Below, piece by piece: positions 46,589-59,092 of a DNA stretch of 64,000 bases; position 1 is the first letter of the stretch; every line of letters begins with the position of its first letter. Location: the NCBI GenBank assembly GCA_029706075.1, contig JAINUG010000209.1, positions 1,426,001 through 1,490,000 of the forward strand, given 5' to 3'. Position numbers and translations under genes: made by a program. The notes below the pieces were generated by a model that was given only the letters and a program-made list of their open reading frames with translations, had not been told where the DNA came from and made no database searches. Origin of the DNA: Aldrovandia affinis. Taxonomy: Eukaryota; Chordata; Actinopteri; Notacanthiformes; Halosauridae.

Positions 46589-47669
46589 GAGGGGAGGCTT
46601 GCAAATGACGGCGACCCACAGCCACACCGATCTGCATTTGTAACTGAATACAACAACACTGTTCACATCAAAAGATTGTCAGTGCGCACCACCCCTGTCG
46701 GTTTACTGTATTCGAAGAGGAGGAGACGGCCCTGCGGTGTGCTTCAGATATACGCCAGTGACATCTGCCAAAGCCATCAGGGAAATAAACACTCTTCAGC
46801 TGTTCTCTCTAACGAGAAACAGGAAACATAATCAACGCTATGGCAGCTTCCAACTGCAGCATGCCGCGTGATGCAGGAAGGCTGGACACACCGCTTCACT
46901 GGAAAAACTCCGCAACTCAAAGAGTTCTATACACAGGCAAAACAACTGCCCACAAACCAATAGAGCAGCCGCAAAGCCGATTCACTGCGAGTCACTGGAA
47001 CTGCGGCGACTTCTTTTGTTATTTAACTGCGATTGCAAACACATGCTCGTTCAACTGCACACAAGATGCATGTGTGCAGTGCTCTCCTGCAGTGTTCACA
47101 GATTCACAAACCACAGCACTGATGTTTGTGGCGAGAACCAGAGGTGTGCATCAGTGTAGGGGAAAGAAACTGCTGGCGACCCATAATCATTTGCTTCAGA
47201 GTCCACCAACCTATGTTGCATCTGCAGTGCATATAATCCACTTCCATTTCAAACTGTAGATTTGTAGATTTGTACCCAGTGTGACACAGAAGAGGGACTG
47301 AACTGAGTCTGAACTGAGAAAGCAGTGGAACTAAATGAAAACTTGGCCAATGCATATGCAACGTCAGGGAGACTGAAATGCATGCTGGGCAATTTCACAT
47401 GAACTCAATGATTTCCTCATTTTCGCATCCTCCGCCTCAGCCTTGAGTGGGGTAAACAAGAGCCATATTAACTGGACAATATGGGACCTCCTCTGGAGAG
47501 GCTCTTCCAGAATGTTAGCACCGCCCCTTGCCCCCTCCAGGGTTCTCTCTGTTTTAAATAGCAAACCAGCTGGCCAAAGGGTCTATATCAAGCCTCATAT
47601 CACCTGTGCAGCACGGGATAGAGTTACTCTCAAATGGTTCTGCAGTAAGAGAGGCAGGGAGACAGACAG

Positions 47670-47712
<43 letters not shown>
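47670..47712. repeat. CA microsatellite
   Basis: About 20 CA units. Confidence 0.95.
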
Positions 47713-47713
<1 letters not shown>

Positions 47714-48224
47714 GATGAGGATGTGATCACCAACATTCATTTTCAACCTGACAACACAGGCACACACGGAAACATATGCACGTGTTTTCTGAACCTGACC
47801 CACAAAAGCTCAGCACGAGGAATAAGCACACTGCAAGTCACATTTCAATGAAAATGCCAAATGACCTATGATAAGCACAAAAAATAAAAATAAAACTTCC
47901 ACCCCCCTCCCATTACACAAAATAAAATAAAAAATACTGTTGTAATCCCATCTTTGGCCACCAGAGCACAGCACAGAGCACAGCACCACAATAATGAAAT
48001 TCATCAGGGATGGAGTCACTCGTCACTCTCTACCTCTCTTACAGCTATTCCTCCACTACAGCAATGCTCAGTGAATGTTATATAATTCAGCCAACAGCTG
48101 AAATTACACAGAAAAAACTGAATCAATGTTTACTTAGGATTCAGTGAGGTGTTGAACACCATGTGCCTGGAGGGATGCTTCACTGCCCTCCCACGGTGGC
48201 TGGCTTTCTGCATTAGGGACTATG

Positions 48225-48660
48225 AGGCTGCTCACTACCACTCACTACTGCTCAATCACTCACTCACTAGTGCTCACTCATTCACAACTGCTCACTCACA
48301 CTCACTCACTCACTCACTCACTCACGACCACTCACTCACTCACTACCGCTCACTCACTCACAGACACATGCTCAGAGTCCTAATTTGGTCCAGCTTTCTG
48401 CATTTGGGACTATGAGGCTGTAGAGGTAAGTAGGGTTGAGTGTGCATGAAGTAGGGTTTAAGACTCACTCATTACCACTCACTACTGCTCACTCACTCAC
48501 TCACTACTGCCCATTCACTCACTCTCTCACTCACTCACTCACTAACTAACAGACACATGCTCACAGAGTCCTGATTTGGTCCAGCTTTCTGCATTTGGGA
48601 CTATGAGGCTGTAGAGTAGGGTTGAGTGTGAATGAAGTAGGGTTTAAGAGGAGTTCAGTG
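48225..48660. repeat. CTCA repeats with a duplicated block of about 190 bp
   Basis: CTCA/CACT runs alternate with copies of GCTTTCTGCATTTGGGACTA then TGAGGCTG (at about 48386 and 48584, with a diverged one near 48203), followed by AAGTAGGGTTGAGTGTG. This is a tandem duplication of a mixed unit. Confidence 0.8.
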
Positions 48661-49789
48661 GACTGGTTTTGAAGAGCAGGGAGAGGCCAGGTAGCATGTC
48701 CAGTGCTCAGTTATTGTCATAATGTCTTACATAATACCCTCTCTCCCGGGCGCTGGCTTTGCACAATCGGCAGAGTCAGACAGTGTCAGCCTTGCAGTTT
48801 GGACTGGAAGACTTGTGGGTCATTTGTAAGCGTGGGGAAAAAAGGAGAATACATTGAATGAACTCCCCCTCCATGTTCTTTCCGACTGTCCCTTTTCAAA
48901 GATCTCTCCCGCCCTCCCTCTCGTCCGTCTTGCTCTCGCTCACTTCCTCTCGGTCTCTGTCCATTCATTCCTGTTGCCTGAGTGCCTGTGCATGTCATAG
49001 GGTGCCATCATTTAGACGGTTAATGATCTGCTTTTCTAACTTTGCACAATGTATAGAACATTAAATTAAAGATGTGAAGACACAAAAATGTCTCTCACAA
49101 AATATTCACTTAATCAACAATCATATACAAACGTGACATTCTCTATGCTTTCCCACTGCATACTGCTAAGGCTACCGGCGCACAGAGCTTGAAGCCAAGC
49201 CTTGACGCAACCCTGTTGGAACTGGTATGGGCACAGGAGTGGCTTGCTGTGCTGCTGCTGCGACATACTCAGTGTAGACTCGGCTTAACCTTCACAAACA
49301 CGTGTGGAGTTTCATGATCAACCTGACACACATTCACTTCCTCCTTGACAAATACCCAACACATCATTTCACTTTCTCCTAGACAAACACACATGCAAAC
49401 ACACACACACACACACACACTTTTATTCAAGCCCTGACAAACATAAACAGATGCAGACACACACACAAACATAAAGAGAAACACCCCCACACACTTACAT
49501 CACCCCATTTCTCATTGTGACATGCAGTCAACAGCACTTCATAGAGATAGGCAGAGGGATAGACTATCTCTATTCAGGCAGAAATGATCACTGGCTTTAA
49601 ACAGGTGCGTTCCCCCTGTGCTCTGAGAACAGTGTCACGTGTTGGACACGCATCAGTGACCTCAGGGCTCTTGCCGACAGGGAGTTGAGTATCTTTGATC
49701 ATTATCTCTGAGTCTGCATGTGCTCACTTCAGCTGCTCCATCACATGTGCGATGAGCGTGGTGAAGCTGTGAATGGGAAAACCCAGTCT

Positions 49790-50045
49790 GGACTTGGACC
49801 TGCTCAAACCTGTTCTGGACCTGCTCAAATCCGATCTTTGGACCTGCTCAAATCTGGTCTGGATCTGCTTAAATCCAGTCTCTGGACCTGCTCGAACATG
49901 TTCTGGACCTGCTCAAATCTGGTCTCTAGACCTGCTCTAGCCTGTTCTGGACCTGCTCAAATCCAGTCTCCGGATCTGCTTAAACCTGGTCTGGATATGC
50001 TCAAATCCGATCTCTGGACCTGCTCATACCTGGTCTGGATCTCAC
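49790..50045. repeat. Minisatellite of 18/36 bp units
   Basis: Repeats of CTGGACCTGCTCAAATC with CAGTCT/CGATCT variants, about 13 half-units. It is open in one frame as a Leu/Ser/Trp-rich repeat, but without other coding support. Confidence 0.85.
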
Positions 50046-52574
50046 AACTTTGAAACCTTGTTCAAGCTGCAACTGTCAATGGGGGACATGTGATCATCAC
50101 TTAAATCACTTCATGCTCACATGCTCATGCACATGTGTCTGATTAACAGCACTGTGTATCAAGGCATGGGTCAAGCACAGAAATTCTCAAATGTCAGTGT
50201 ACAGGTATGTTTGGAAAGTTCTACCTTGAACAAGATTACTGTACTGGAAGTGTAGTAGGTTTAATAATGAGCTTTCACTGACTATGTCAAAGAAACTCGT
50301 ACACCTACTGTTTCCTTAAGGAACAATGGGAGTCCAATAAACCCTGTGATGAAAGAGCAGCATCAGTTATGAGAATTGAACACTGAAGCCAACATGATGC
50401 CACAAATGCTTGCAAAACACCAACAAATTCTGCCATTCCTATGGACCTCCAATCAGACCAGTCTTCCAAGTGCTGGTAAAATTCTGGTGTGAGTACGTCC
50501 ACACAAGACCAGGGAAAGATGGCCAGTCGGCTGCAGCCACAGGCCGTTCTGCACATCTCTCTGATTCATCTCTGCATGTCTGCGGCGAAACTCAGCGTCA
50601 GTTGGAGGTCTGTGCTGCAGTTCCTGTGCCTCGGCTGATGCCGTGTGTGCGGTCTGTGGTGAAGGTGTGTGTGTGTTTCCATTGTGCATGTCTGCGTCAG
50701 CTGCGCAGCTCTCTGGAGAGCATGCTGCTGTCTTTCTGCACTGTTTGGGGTGTGCCTGCTCGAGCTCAAGCTGCCAGGTTTCCTCAGACTCTAACACAAC
50801 TCATCCACAGAGACCTGAGGCTACAGATCTCTCTACACATCTACACACGCACGTAACACTGATGAACAGGAATAAGCAGTGCTGTGCTGACTGGGGTGTG
50901 TATACAGTATGTGTGCCTGTAGAATGTGTGTATAATGACTGGTTTTATGTGTGTGTCATACAGTGTATTGTGTATAATCCATGAATGTGTGTGCTTTTGT
51001 AGTGTGTGTGATGTACAGTGCAGTGCAGTGTAGTTAAGAGAGCATGTCTTTAGCTGTGAGTGGTGGCATAGACACTAGGTCAGATAATTTGCCAAAGGAA
51101 CCAAAACGTTGAGTGTGGACATTCTTGGTATCATTCCCTTATTATCTCTCTGTTTGGCTTCTTTATCTGGCCCTGAGGCAATCATGCAGAAGCCCTGTGA
51201 AACCATACTGGACGGGGACTGTTCTCTGGAACGTTGGAACACCGCCCTGATGTTGTCCCTGCAGTACCCAAATTCCAAAGCCTTTATTTGTACAACTGAA
51301 GTGAATAAACCTTGACTCTGGGTGTGCAACATTAAACAAATGAGATCAGTGATTTTCCAGCGTTTTTATGATGCAAGATTGACCGTAACTCGAGAAGCCA
51401 ACCAGGAGATATCCTAGATTTCAGCCAAGATACGCATGCAGGGTGCAACAGTTAAGCCCTCTTTTTTTTTACCAGAATAAGCTCAGGCAGCTCTCCAGTG
51501 GAAATGTGTGTGTGTTTATGAGAAGAACGCCCACAGTGGTCACCATGCATGCACATGTGGCCCTCGGTCCTGGTATTACAGTCCATGTGATTGCGAGACA
51601 CCCCACCCTAGGGTGTTACAGCGTTAAGTGGTCAGGGTGTTACAGTGTTAAGTGGTGAGAAAATCCAGTTGTCTGGGTGTTCTAGTGCACTGCAGTCATG
51701 GTCATTATACAGTGGTCACATTGGAACAGCCTCCCCATATGACCACCCTGAACAATCTGCTTGACTGAGAGGAACTGAGCTGCTCCAAGTCTTTTAAGAG
51801 TCAGGTGAAGCAATATCATCCGCACATGCTGTAGAACACAGCTTAGTCAGGAGCTGCCTGGACTCCTGACAGTATGTGATGCAGCCTTCCAATCATGTCC
51901 ACTGTCCACGTTGACTGGAACTGACCCAGAGTCACCTACAGTTGGCCCTGTCCAATGAACATGCATGAGTAGAGCTGACCCAGAGTCAGCTGGCAGCCAG
52001 TTTTAATGAGACGGACTGGTGAGGGAGAGCGAAACTGCCTATCAGCACTGTTCTCAGCCATGCTTCTCCTCAATCAGAGAGCCTTTAACAGACTCTAGGC
52101 ACATGCATACATCTCACAATGCTGTATTGCAGGTGCTATTGACATGCATATACAATGGGTATAAAAAGTATTCACCCCTTTTGGCATTTTTCACATTTTA
52201 TTCTCTTACTTCATGGAATCAAAATGGATTTAACTGGGATTTATTGCCACTAATCAACACAAAATACTCTATAATGTCAAATGGAAAAAAACCTCTAAAG
52301 CTTTTTCTTAATTAATTACAATTCTTCAATTCTACAATTCTACAATTACCTTCTTCTTTACAAAATTGCTCAAGCTCCACCAGATCTTTCTCTGGGATTG
52401 AGGCCTGGGCTTTGACTGGGCCACTCCAGGACATTGATTATTTGGTTTTTAAACCAAACGCCATCCATTTTGCCCTCCATTTTGACAAGTTTTCCAGTCC
52501 CTTAGCACTCCCATAGCATTAAACTCCCGCCACCATATCATGGTAAGGATAGTGCTCTTGGGATGATGCGCAGT

Positions 52575-52960
52575 GTAAGGGTGGAATTATGCTTCTGCGA
52601 CAATACACGTAAACGTCTCTACTTAGCTACGCAAAGAAGAGGTTTATAGGTAACCGTAGCCCACAGAGGCTCGCAGAGGAGCAGATGTGCACACACATTT
52701 CAACAACGCATCGCATGTAGCTGTGGTCATGTGCGTCAAACAAACGTTGATTGGTTGAGCAGGGAAGTATATGCGGTAGCCTGCTAGCTAACTGTAGCTC
52801 AGTTCACTAACATAGCCAGCTAGCTTAAATGCTAATGTTACTACAGCAACATAGCTATGTATCAGATGTAACATTGACTAAATGACTACCTATCTAGCTA
52901 GCGGCAGCTATCTAGTTAACTTTACTGATGGGGATGTATGTTTGATTTGGTTGATTTATG
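52575..52960. mobile_element. Possible further DNA-transposon fragment inside the 52-56 kb nest
   Basis: GTAAGGGTGGAATTATGCTT followed by CTGCG resembles ends of fish PIF/Harbinger-type elements. It is followed by AGCTAGCTAA-rich DNA. Only one end is seen, so the call is weak. Confidence 0.3.
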
Positions 52961-53070
52961 GACTGATCAGGACATATTCATTGATGTTCTGCCAATGACA
53001 GTTGACTGAGGCCAACAACAGTGTCATGAGCAAGAAGCTGACTCACCATGGATAAATACCACACACTCGT

Positions 53071-53208
53071 GGTTCTGTGTGGCTCAGTAGGTAGAGCATG
53101 GCGCTGACAAGGCTTAGGTTGTGGGTTCGATTCCCATTGGGGCCACATATGCTGAAAAATGCATGCATTCACTACTGTAAGTCATCTGCTAAATGGTATA
53201 TATATTAT
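53071..53208 (+). mobile_element. tRNA-derived SINE, family A
   Basis: Head GGTTCTGTGTGGCTCAGTAG then GTAGAGCATGGCG, B-box GGTTCGATTCC, tail CATCTGCTAAATGGTATAT. Same family as 31117 and 36116, in the opposite orientation. Confidence 0.9.
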
Positions 53209-53650
53209 AAATAAAACCCAATATGTGTTGTTGTAAATATCATTGACTTTATTGTTGACATTGTAACATCAACAAAGCACTTAAAAACTTAACAAAAACA
53301 AAATGCAGCTATGACATAAAACTACGAACATATGTTACTGACTGGAGATGGCTTATCGTTAATCATACAAGATTTCATGTGTTTTCTTCAGCAATGGTTT
53401 TATTTTTGCCACCCTCCCACAAAGCGCAGATTTGTGAAGCACCCAGGCTATTGTTGTCCCATAGAAAGTTTCTCCCATGTCTGCCATGGAACCCTGTAAC
53501 TCCAATGGTGGCCTCCCTAACAAGTGCCATTCTCACACGGATGCTCAGTTTTGGAGGACGGTCTTTTCTAGGCAAATTCTCTCCATTTCTTTATAATGGA
53601 CTTAACGGTGCTCTGGCCGGTATTGAAAGTCTTTGAAATCTTATATCTTT

Positions 53651-53857
53651 TTAAAAAAATTAAATTTGTTTCTGATTTTATCCCATTTTTCTCCCAATTT
53701 GGTAGCCAATTAGACCCGCCTCCCTGGGGCGGACAGCCAATCGCCGCCCCCTGGTGGCACTCCCGGCCAGAGCCGACACTTGGCGAGACGGGGAATTGAA
53801 CCCCGGTCTCCGTGGCCAGCGTCGGACGTTGTAACCACTGGACCACGCGGGAGGCCG
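53651..53857 (-). mobile_element. tRNA-derived SINE, family B, with target-site duplication
   Basis: Flanked by a 16-base direct repeat, GAAATCTTATATCTTT, at 53635-53650 and 53858-53873. The head on the minus strand reads GGCCTCCCGCGTGGTCCAGT, then GTTACAAC and GGTTCAATTCC. The tail is complementary to TTTGTTTCTGATTTTATCCC. A shorter variant than the copies at 6910 and 30195. Confidence 0.95.
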
Positions 53858-53986
53858 GAAATCTTATATCTTTGACCTGATTGGTGCAACTGAAGAATCT
53901 TTATTTAGATTTGCTTTGAATGTTCTTTGGTCTTCATGATGAAGCTCTTGTTTGAAAATGCACTAACCAACTGTGGGACCTCTCAC

Positions 53987-56002
53987 TCAGGGTGACTACC
54001 TAGGGCCCCAAGTAGGGGAGGGCCCTTGAAAAGCCTGGAATGAGAAAAATAAACATTTGTCTGCAATTTTACATTTCGAAGTAATTAGTGTCATTACTAA
54101 ATTATATTGGCTGAATAAATAGGTTGAGAGACTGAACTTTGTATCCATAAAAATATTGGAGGCTCTCTGGGCCCCCTCCCCTCTCGAAAAGCGCAAATGG
54201 TTTAGTCCGCCCCCCTGCACTAAGTAGGTATGTTACAATTCCCGTGCGCAACGATGGTCTAGATGTGTCCCTGTGCGAGTGATTACGAGAGACTATGGCC
54301 GTACCCCCAAAAATGCAGGCTTTTCAAGGGCTGTCAGGTTTTTTTTCACCATATGTCTGCAATATAAAGTAGTTGAAAACTCGATCCTCCATCTTGTTTC
54401 CGAAATTTGATTAAACATTGCTCGGTTTGGTCATACGCGGTTTGGTCAAACTTGTGTTTAGTGCTTTCAAAATGATATATTGCAAGATCAGGACTAAATA
54501 AAAGGTATCCAGGACGTTCATTTAACATTCTGTTGGCTGGTTTCTGGTGAAATTTCATTGAAATCTGTCGATGCGAAATGCGATATTTTTGACCTGGAAT
54601 GTGAGATATCTTTGCCCAAATGCTCACTGCCTGCCGTGGTTTTTGCCGTGTCGCGGCGTGTGCGCAACATGTAATTATGTGATTAATTGATTATGTAATG
54701 TCATTTCAGATAATTCAGAATATTTTTTAGAATGCTTCAATCTGCAATTACTGAAAATTTCATGCAATTATCTTTATTTTTAAGAAAGTTATGGGCATTC
54801 ATGTTATTGAATCACAGCTTTTGTTTCAAGATAATTGAAAAACAATAGGGGTCAATATGCACATTTTCGAGTGTAAAAATGACCATAACTTCCTTAAAAC
54901 TTAAGATATGAGAGTGAATAAGGTATCAAATTAAAGGTATTTTTCTCTATTCAGACACACATTTTTTGTAACATACCTACACTAATCACGCTGACTGGTG
55001 CTGATGCTGGAGCCCGCAAGTTTCAGTCAATAATGTCTTTCCAGAAGAAAGTGAAGTTGGGGTATCAAAAAAAAGAAAGAGAAAAAAGGCAAACTGAGGG
55101 AAAACAACTGCTCACTAATTTCTTTCAAAAGAAAGGTAACTTGCTTTTCAACTTGCTAACACTGTTTAAGAGTGGTTTAAGCTAATATCGGTACGTTGTT
55201 TCGATTGAACTAGGGCTGTCAATGTTAACACGTTAACACATGCAGTTAATTTCAAATGGATGATGCATTCATGTTTTTAAAATCGTGATTAATCTCATTT
55301 CCGTTTCACTCTCGCTACTGGCTGAACGCAATTGCAAATGCGGGCAAACATACTACTGGTGATGGTGAAATGCATTGAAACTTTGTTTTTGAAGACTCAT
55401 TTGATCCAGTTTTATAACAAGACAAGCTAACGTAGCTAGCTACATTATGATAGTTAGCTAGCTAGCTGGTAAATTAAGCAGAATCTAGCCTGTAGCCTGT
55501 TTTATTGTATATTATAAGCAGGGTAAGATGCTAATATCAATCCTGTATGCTTCATGCTTGTAGAGGGGCCTGTTCTTGTAGCAGAGAGTGAGCAGGAAGA
55601 AGATGTGATCGAGGCAGAGAGTGAGCAGGAAGAAGAGGCAGAGTAGCAGTAGGACTAGTGAAGAGGATGATGGAGGTGAAGGAAAATGAAGGTTGCTCTG
55701 AGGGTAGTGAGAGGATGAGGAGAAGACAGAGGAGGAGGTGGAAAAAGTGAGGGGAATGCAGAAGGGTATTTGCCAGAGAGGACTATGGCCAGGAATCTTA
55801 CTAATCTTACTAATTATTTGTTTAAATGTGGTATAAGCAGTTCATTAGCGATTACCCTAATAACCACTACAGATTCATGTGTATAGTTGTTGATTCAATT
55901 TTTAAAAATTCGAAAGATGCGTGAGAGTCATGGATCAAGAGGGGAAGGGGGCCCACAAGACTGCATATGTATAGGGCCCAGAATTGTGTGCTACGCCCCT
56001 GC
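53987..56002 (+). mobile_element. hAT-like transposon remnant nested in the Tc1-like element
   Basis: The right end GTGTGCTACGCCCCTG matches the CAGGGGCGTAGC ends of fish hAT elements, and the left end, CAGGGTGACTACCTAGGGCC, is a worn counterpart. Near 55030-55135, AGAAGAAAGTGAAGTTGGG and the codons after it read QKKVKLGYQKKEREKRQ and LLTNFFQKKG, like the N-terminal leader of hAT transposases with a TTF-type zinc finger. No catalytic domain remains in about 2 kb. Acidic GAG/GAA-rich DNA at 55570-55760 has no clear source. Confidence 0.65.
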
Positions 56003-56329
56003 TCTCACTGACAGGTGTATTTCATTTGAAATAATTTAAAACACCCTAATTGTACACAGGTGGACTCCAATGAAAGAATTATGTGACCTCTGAAGACAAT
56101 TGATTGCACCACAGTTTATTTAGATGTATCTTAGCAAAAGGGGTGAATACCTATGCAATCAATTGTTGTCTGTTTTTTATAATTAATTAATTATTTAATC
56201 TGACATAGAGTAGAGTAGTGTGTGTTGGTCAGTGGCAAGAAATCCCAATTCAATCCATTCTGATTCCATAAAGTAAGAAAATAAAATGCCAAAGGGGGTG
56301 AATACTCCCTAATATCTTTATACCCACTG

Positions 56330-57472
56330 TATCTCACAGAATCTTATTAAACTCTATCCACATGCATATATCTCAGAACCATACTAAACTTTATCCACAA
56401 GCATAAATCTCAGAGAACCTTATTACAGACTCACTCTGTACGCATGCATATCCACATTGGCATTCAGTGACTCTCCATCTGAAAATTGAGCCCAGCAGTC
56501 CTGTGCGGTTTTACTGGATGGTGGCGCTGCTTTCTTCAAAAGGGGCTTGAAGATGACGGCCACACTTTCATTCATTAAAACTGAAGTTTAAGCATGATTG
56601 CAGTATTTCCATTCTTAGTCGGGCATGTCATCAGAGCGGGCACGTGAAACAGAAGCCACAGTTCACTTCGATGTTAAACCTTGCCAACGAATCCCTGACG
56701 CCCTTCCCCGCAATGGTGGCAGAACAGTACAAAGCCATGACTTAAGGAACAGAGAGACACTGACTGTACCTGAGTAAACGGTCATATCCCTCCACCTTCA
56801 CAGGTTCAGCTAAAAGACCAGCTATCCGCGCTCACTCCAAGAAAGGGAAAAGCATCTGGGGCTAGCATACAGAACTTTGCAAACTCCCTCTAGAGTCCCT
56901 AAGGGTGTGCCTGTATTCTGCTGCGTCTGCTCCAACTCCTGCTGTCCAACAAAGTGTGTGTGTGTGTGTGTGTGTGTGAGTGTGTGCGTGCATGCAGCGT
57001 GTTTGTGCGTGTGTGTGTCTTCCTTATTTGGATGAGCACCAAGTTGCCCTGAGGTTTAATACCCCCTGTTCTTCAGTACATGTGGAAATGATGACAGGCT
57101 ACGTCTTCCCGGCAACGGGTTTCACTGCTGCAGACACTCAGAAGTAAAAGTCTGAGAAAAAAAACCAAATCAATAATGGAGTCTAACTGCATTCCAGGTC
57201 ACCTCTGACCCCTCAACACTAACATTCCCCGCCCTCCCTCCTTCCATCCTTCTCCTTGACACACAAGATTACGTAATCCTTTCTGCTCAACTCCTCCCCC
57301 CTACAGTCTCGGCTCCTCCGTTTTAGAGGATCAGAACAGGTTTTTAGCCCTGCACTTTCTGCCATGGTGTTTAAATGAACATGTACGCACATGCACTCTG
57401 TATCCCACAGCCTTCATCTGTGCACTACACCCACGCACGAGCACACACACAAACACACAGACACACACAAAT

Positions 57473-57513
<41 letters not shown>

Positions 57514-58785
57514 ACTGAACGCATAGATACTACACTACACACAGACAGACATGCATATACCACTAATGCTGTCCATTTTATGCACTACAGTGAGGTACCT
57601 GTACATACCTCTGATGAGAGAGCATTTCCCAGGTGCTATATATGGCAAGGGCTGCATGATTGCAGTCTTACGGGGTTAGATGTGAAAAGTGTGAGAGCCA
57701 AATTAACAAGGGGCAGACAGCTCCCAGCATTCCTCTCCAAAATGGTGCGTGTTTATATCACAGAAGCAAAAGGGATGCCTCTCCTCTCTATACAGTCCTG
57801 CTGCAACTTGTCTGCAGCAACAATGGCCCTGGCAGGGGGTGGGAGGGAGGGGCAATGTGACAAACAAAAAATGCAATTTCTATTCATACTGGCAGGGCGA
57901 GCACTACACCATGCAATCTGAAGTCTCTAATATGAAGTTCTCATTGTGTGTAGAATGTGATGTGGGGTGGGGTGATTCTGTTAGAAGTAGGAAAAGAACT
58001 GCATCCGTACACTTACTCCAGTATTATGTTATACTATGAACATAATGAAACTTGATGATTACTAAAGCAACAGAGCTGCAATAGCTAAATGGCAGTTACT
58101 TCTTTGCTTGCTTTCCCCCCCTAGCGGTACAATGAGGTACTGGCATTCACTACAGAGGGAGCTGCTCACTCAGTCAGTCAGTTAGGGAGTCACTGTGTGC
58201 CAATGAGGGAGTGAGGCTTCGTCCCAATCCATCCCCTCTCCCCTTCATACAATACCGCTTAAGCGAGCAGTTTTGCTAACATCACAGAGTGGGCCAGCAG
58301 AGGAGGTGAAGAGTGAGGGAAGGGGAGTGTGGAAGATTCAAAATAGCACCCAGTTTGGCTGTTATTTCTCTATGACAAGATAATTGTAAACTGTAGCTGC
58401 TTAATTTACATGCAAGGTCACTATATTTATACAGCTAACTGTAAATAGACAAAATCAGTGAGTCAGTGAAATCTGAGCAAGCTATCAAGTTAAAAGCATT
58501 TTCTGTATTACTAGTTAGCTAGTTGGATAAATTAATTACAACTTAGCAAGCAGAACATTTTCAAAATTAGCAAACAAGTACCTACTCAGCTAGCAAGCCT
58601 GGTAGTTAACTACCTACCATGCTAAATCCACAGTCCATGTTACAAGCTGGCTAGCTAGCTAACCAGCAAGCTACATTTTTAAACCTTATGACACCTTTAA
58701 ACCTTAGCATATACCTACCTCAAAAATAATCAGAATTGGCTAGATAGCCAAGGAATTCATTAGCAAACAGTATTTATAAGATTTG
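56330..58785. other. Intergenic, no gene recognised
   Basis: GT run at 56955-56984 and CA run at 57476-57507. AGCTAGCTAG-type self-complementary runs lie near 58640-58660. The 176-codon ORF at 57391-57921 begins in the CA repeat and has no other support. Confidence 0.5.
57476..57507. repeat. CA microsatellite
   Basis: About 15 CA units. Confidence 0.95.
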
Positions 58786-58789
58786 TTTC

Positions 58790-59092
58790 AAATGTTTCCT
58801 AATTTTCTCCCAATTTAGTGGACAATTATACCCTTTTTTTCATGTAAACTATCCCCCCATAGTGAACTCGCGGCCATAGTCCTGAGACCGGTAGTGACAA
58901 AGGCAATGTACCGCCTCCTGCGAGCCGGCACTCACCAGGTACACTTAGACTCCTGTACGTGTAGAATCACTCTTATAAGCAGCGAGCTCATATCGACTTC
59001 CCTCCCCCGTCCCTGGGGCGGTCAGCCAATTGCCGCCCCCTAGTGGCACTCCCGGTCAGAGCCGAGCTGGCACGGCCAGTGGAATCAAAACA
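58790..59092 (-). mobile_element. tRNA-derived SINE, family B, worn copy
   Basis: The tail is complementary to TTTCCTAATTTTCTCCCAAT. The body has GGGGGCGGCAATTGGCTGAC and CGGGAGTGCCACTA. The tRNA head at the right is decayed (...CACGGCCAGTGGAATC). Confidence 0.75.

Larger units (their letters stand above)
45335..52150. other. Upstream flank of mrtfa; no gene recognised
   Basis: It holds CA runs (45988-46005 and 47670-47712), a CAGC repeat (46558-46588), CTCA repeats and a duplicated block (48225-48660), and a minisatellite (49790-50045). Promoter or 5' UTR exons of mrtfa may lie here but I could not place one. The ORFs present are either repeat artefacts or lack support. Confidence 0.45.
52153..56329. 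mobile_element. Tc1/mariner-like non-autonomous element, expanded by nested insertions
   Basis: TA-flanked ends: CAATGGGTATAAAAAGTATT at the left, and at the right GGTGAATACT...TTTATACCCACTG. Subterminal inverted arms include TTACTTCATGGAATCAAAAT and its counterpart ATTCTGATTCCATAAAGTAA. Own sequence (TCTGGGATTGAGGCCTGGGC, GGTGTATTTCATTTG) is split by a possible Harbinger-like end (about 52575-52960), two SINEs and an hAT element. A related, shorter copy is at 14449. Confidence 0.85.

Noticed and set aside
48225-48545. Short spaced repeats resembling a CRISPR array
   Set aside because: The spacing is irregular, the units are CTCA microsatellite, and the context is a vertebrate genome.
53085-53160. 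tRNA-like sequence with A and B boxes
   Set aside because: It belongs to a SINE: it continues into the SINE tail, has sister copies, and cannot form a full acceptor stem.
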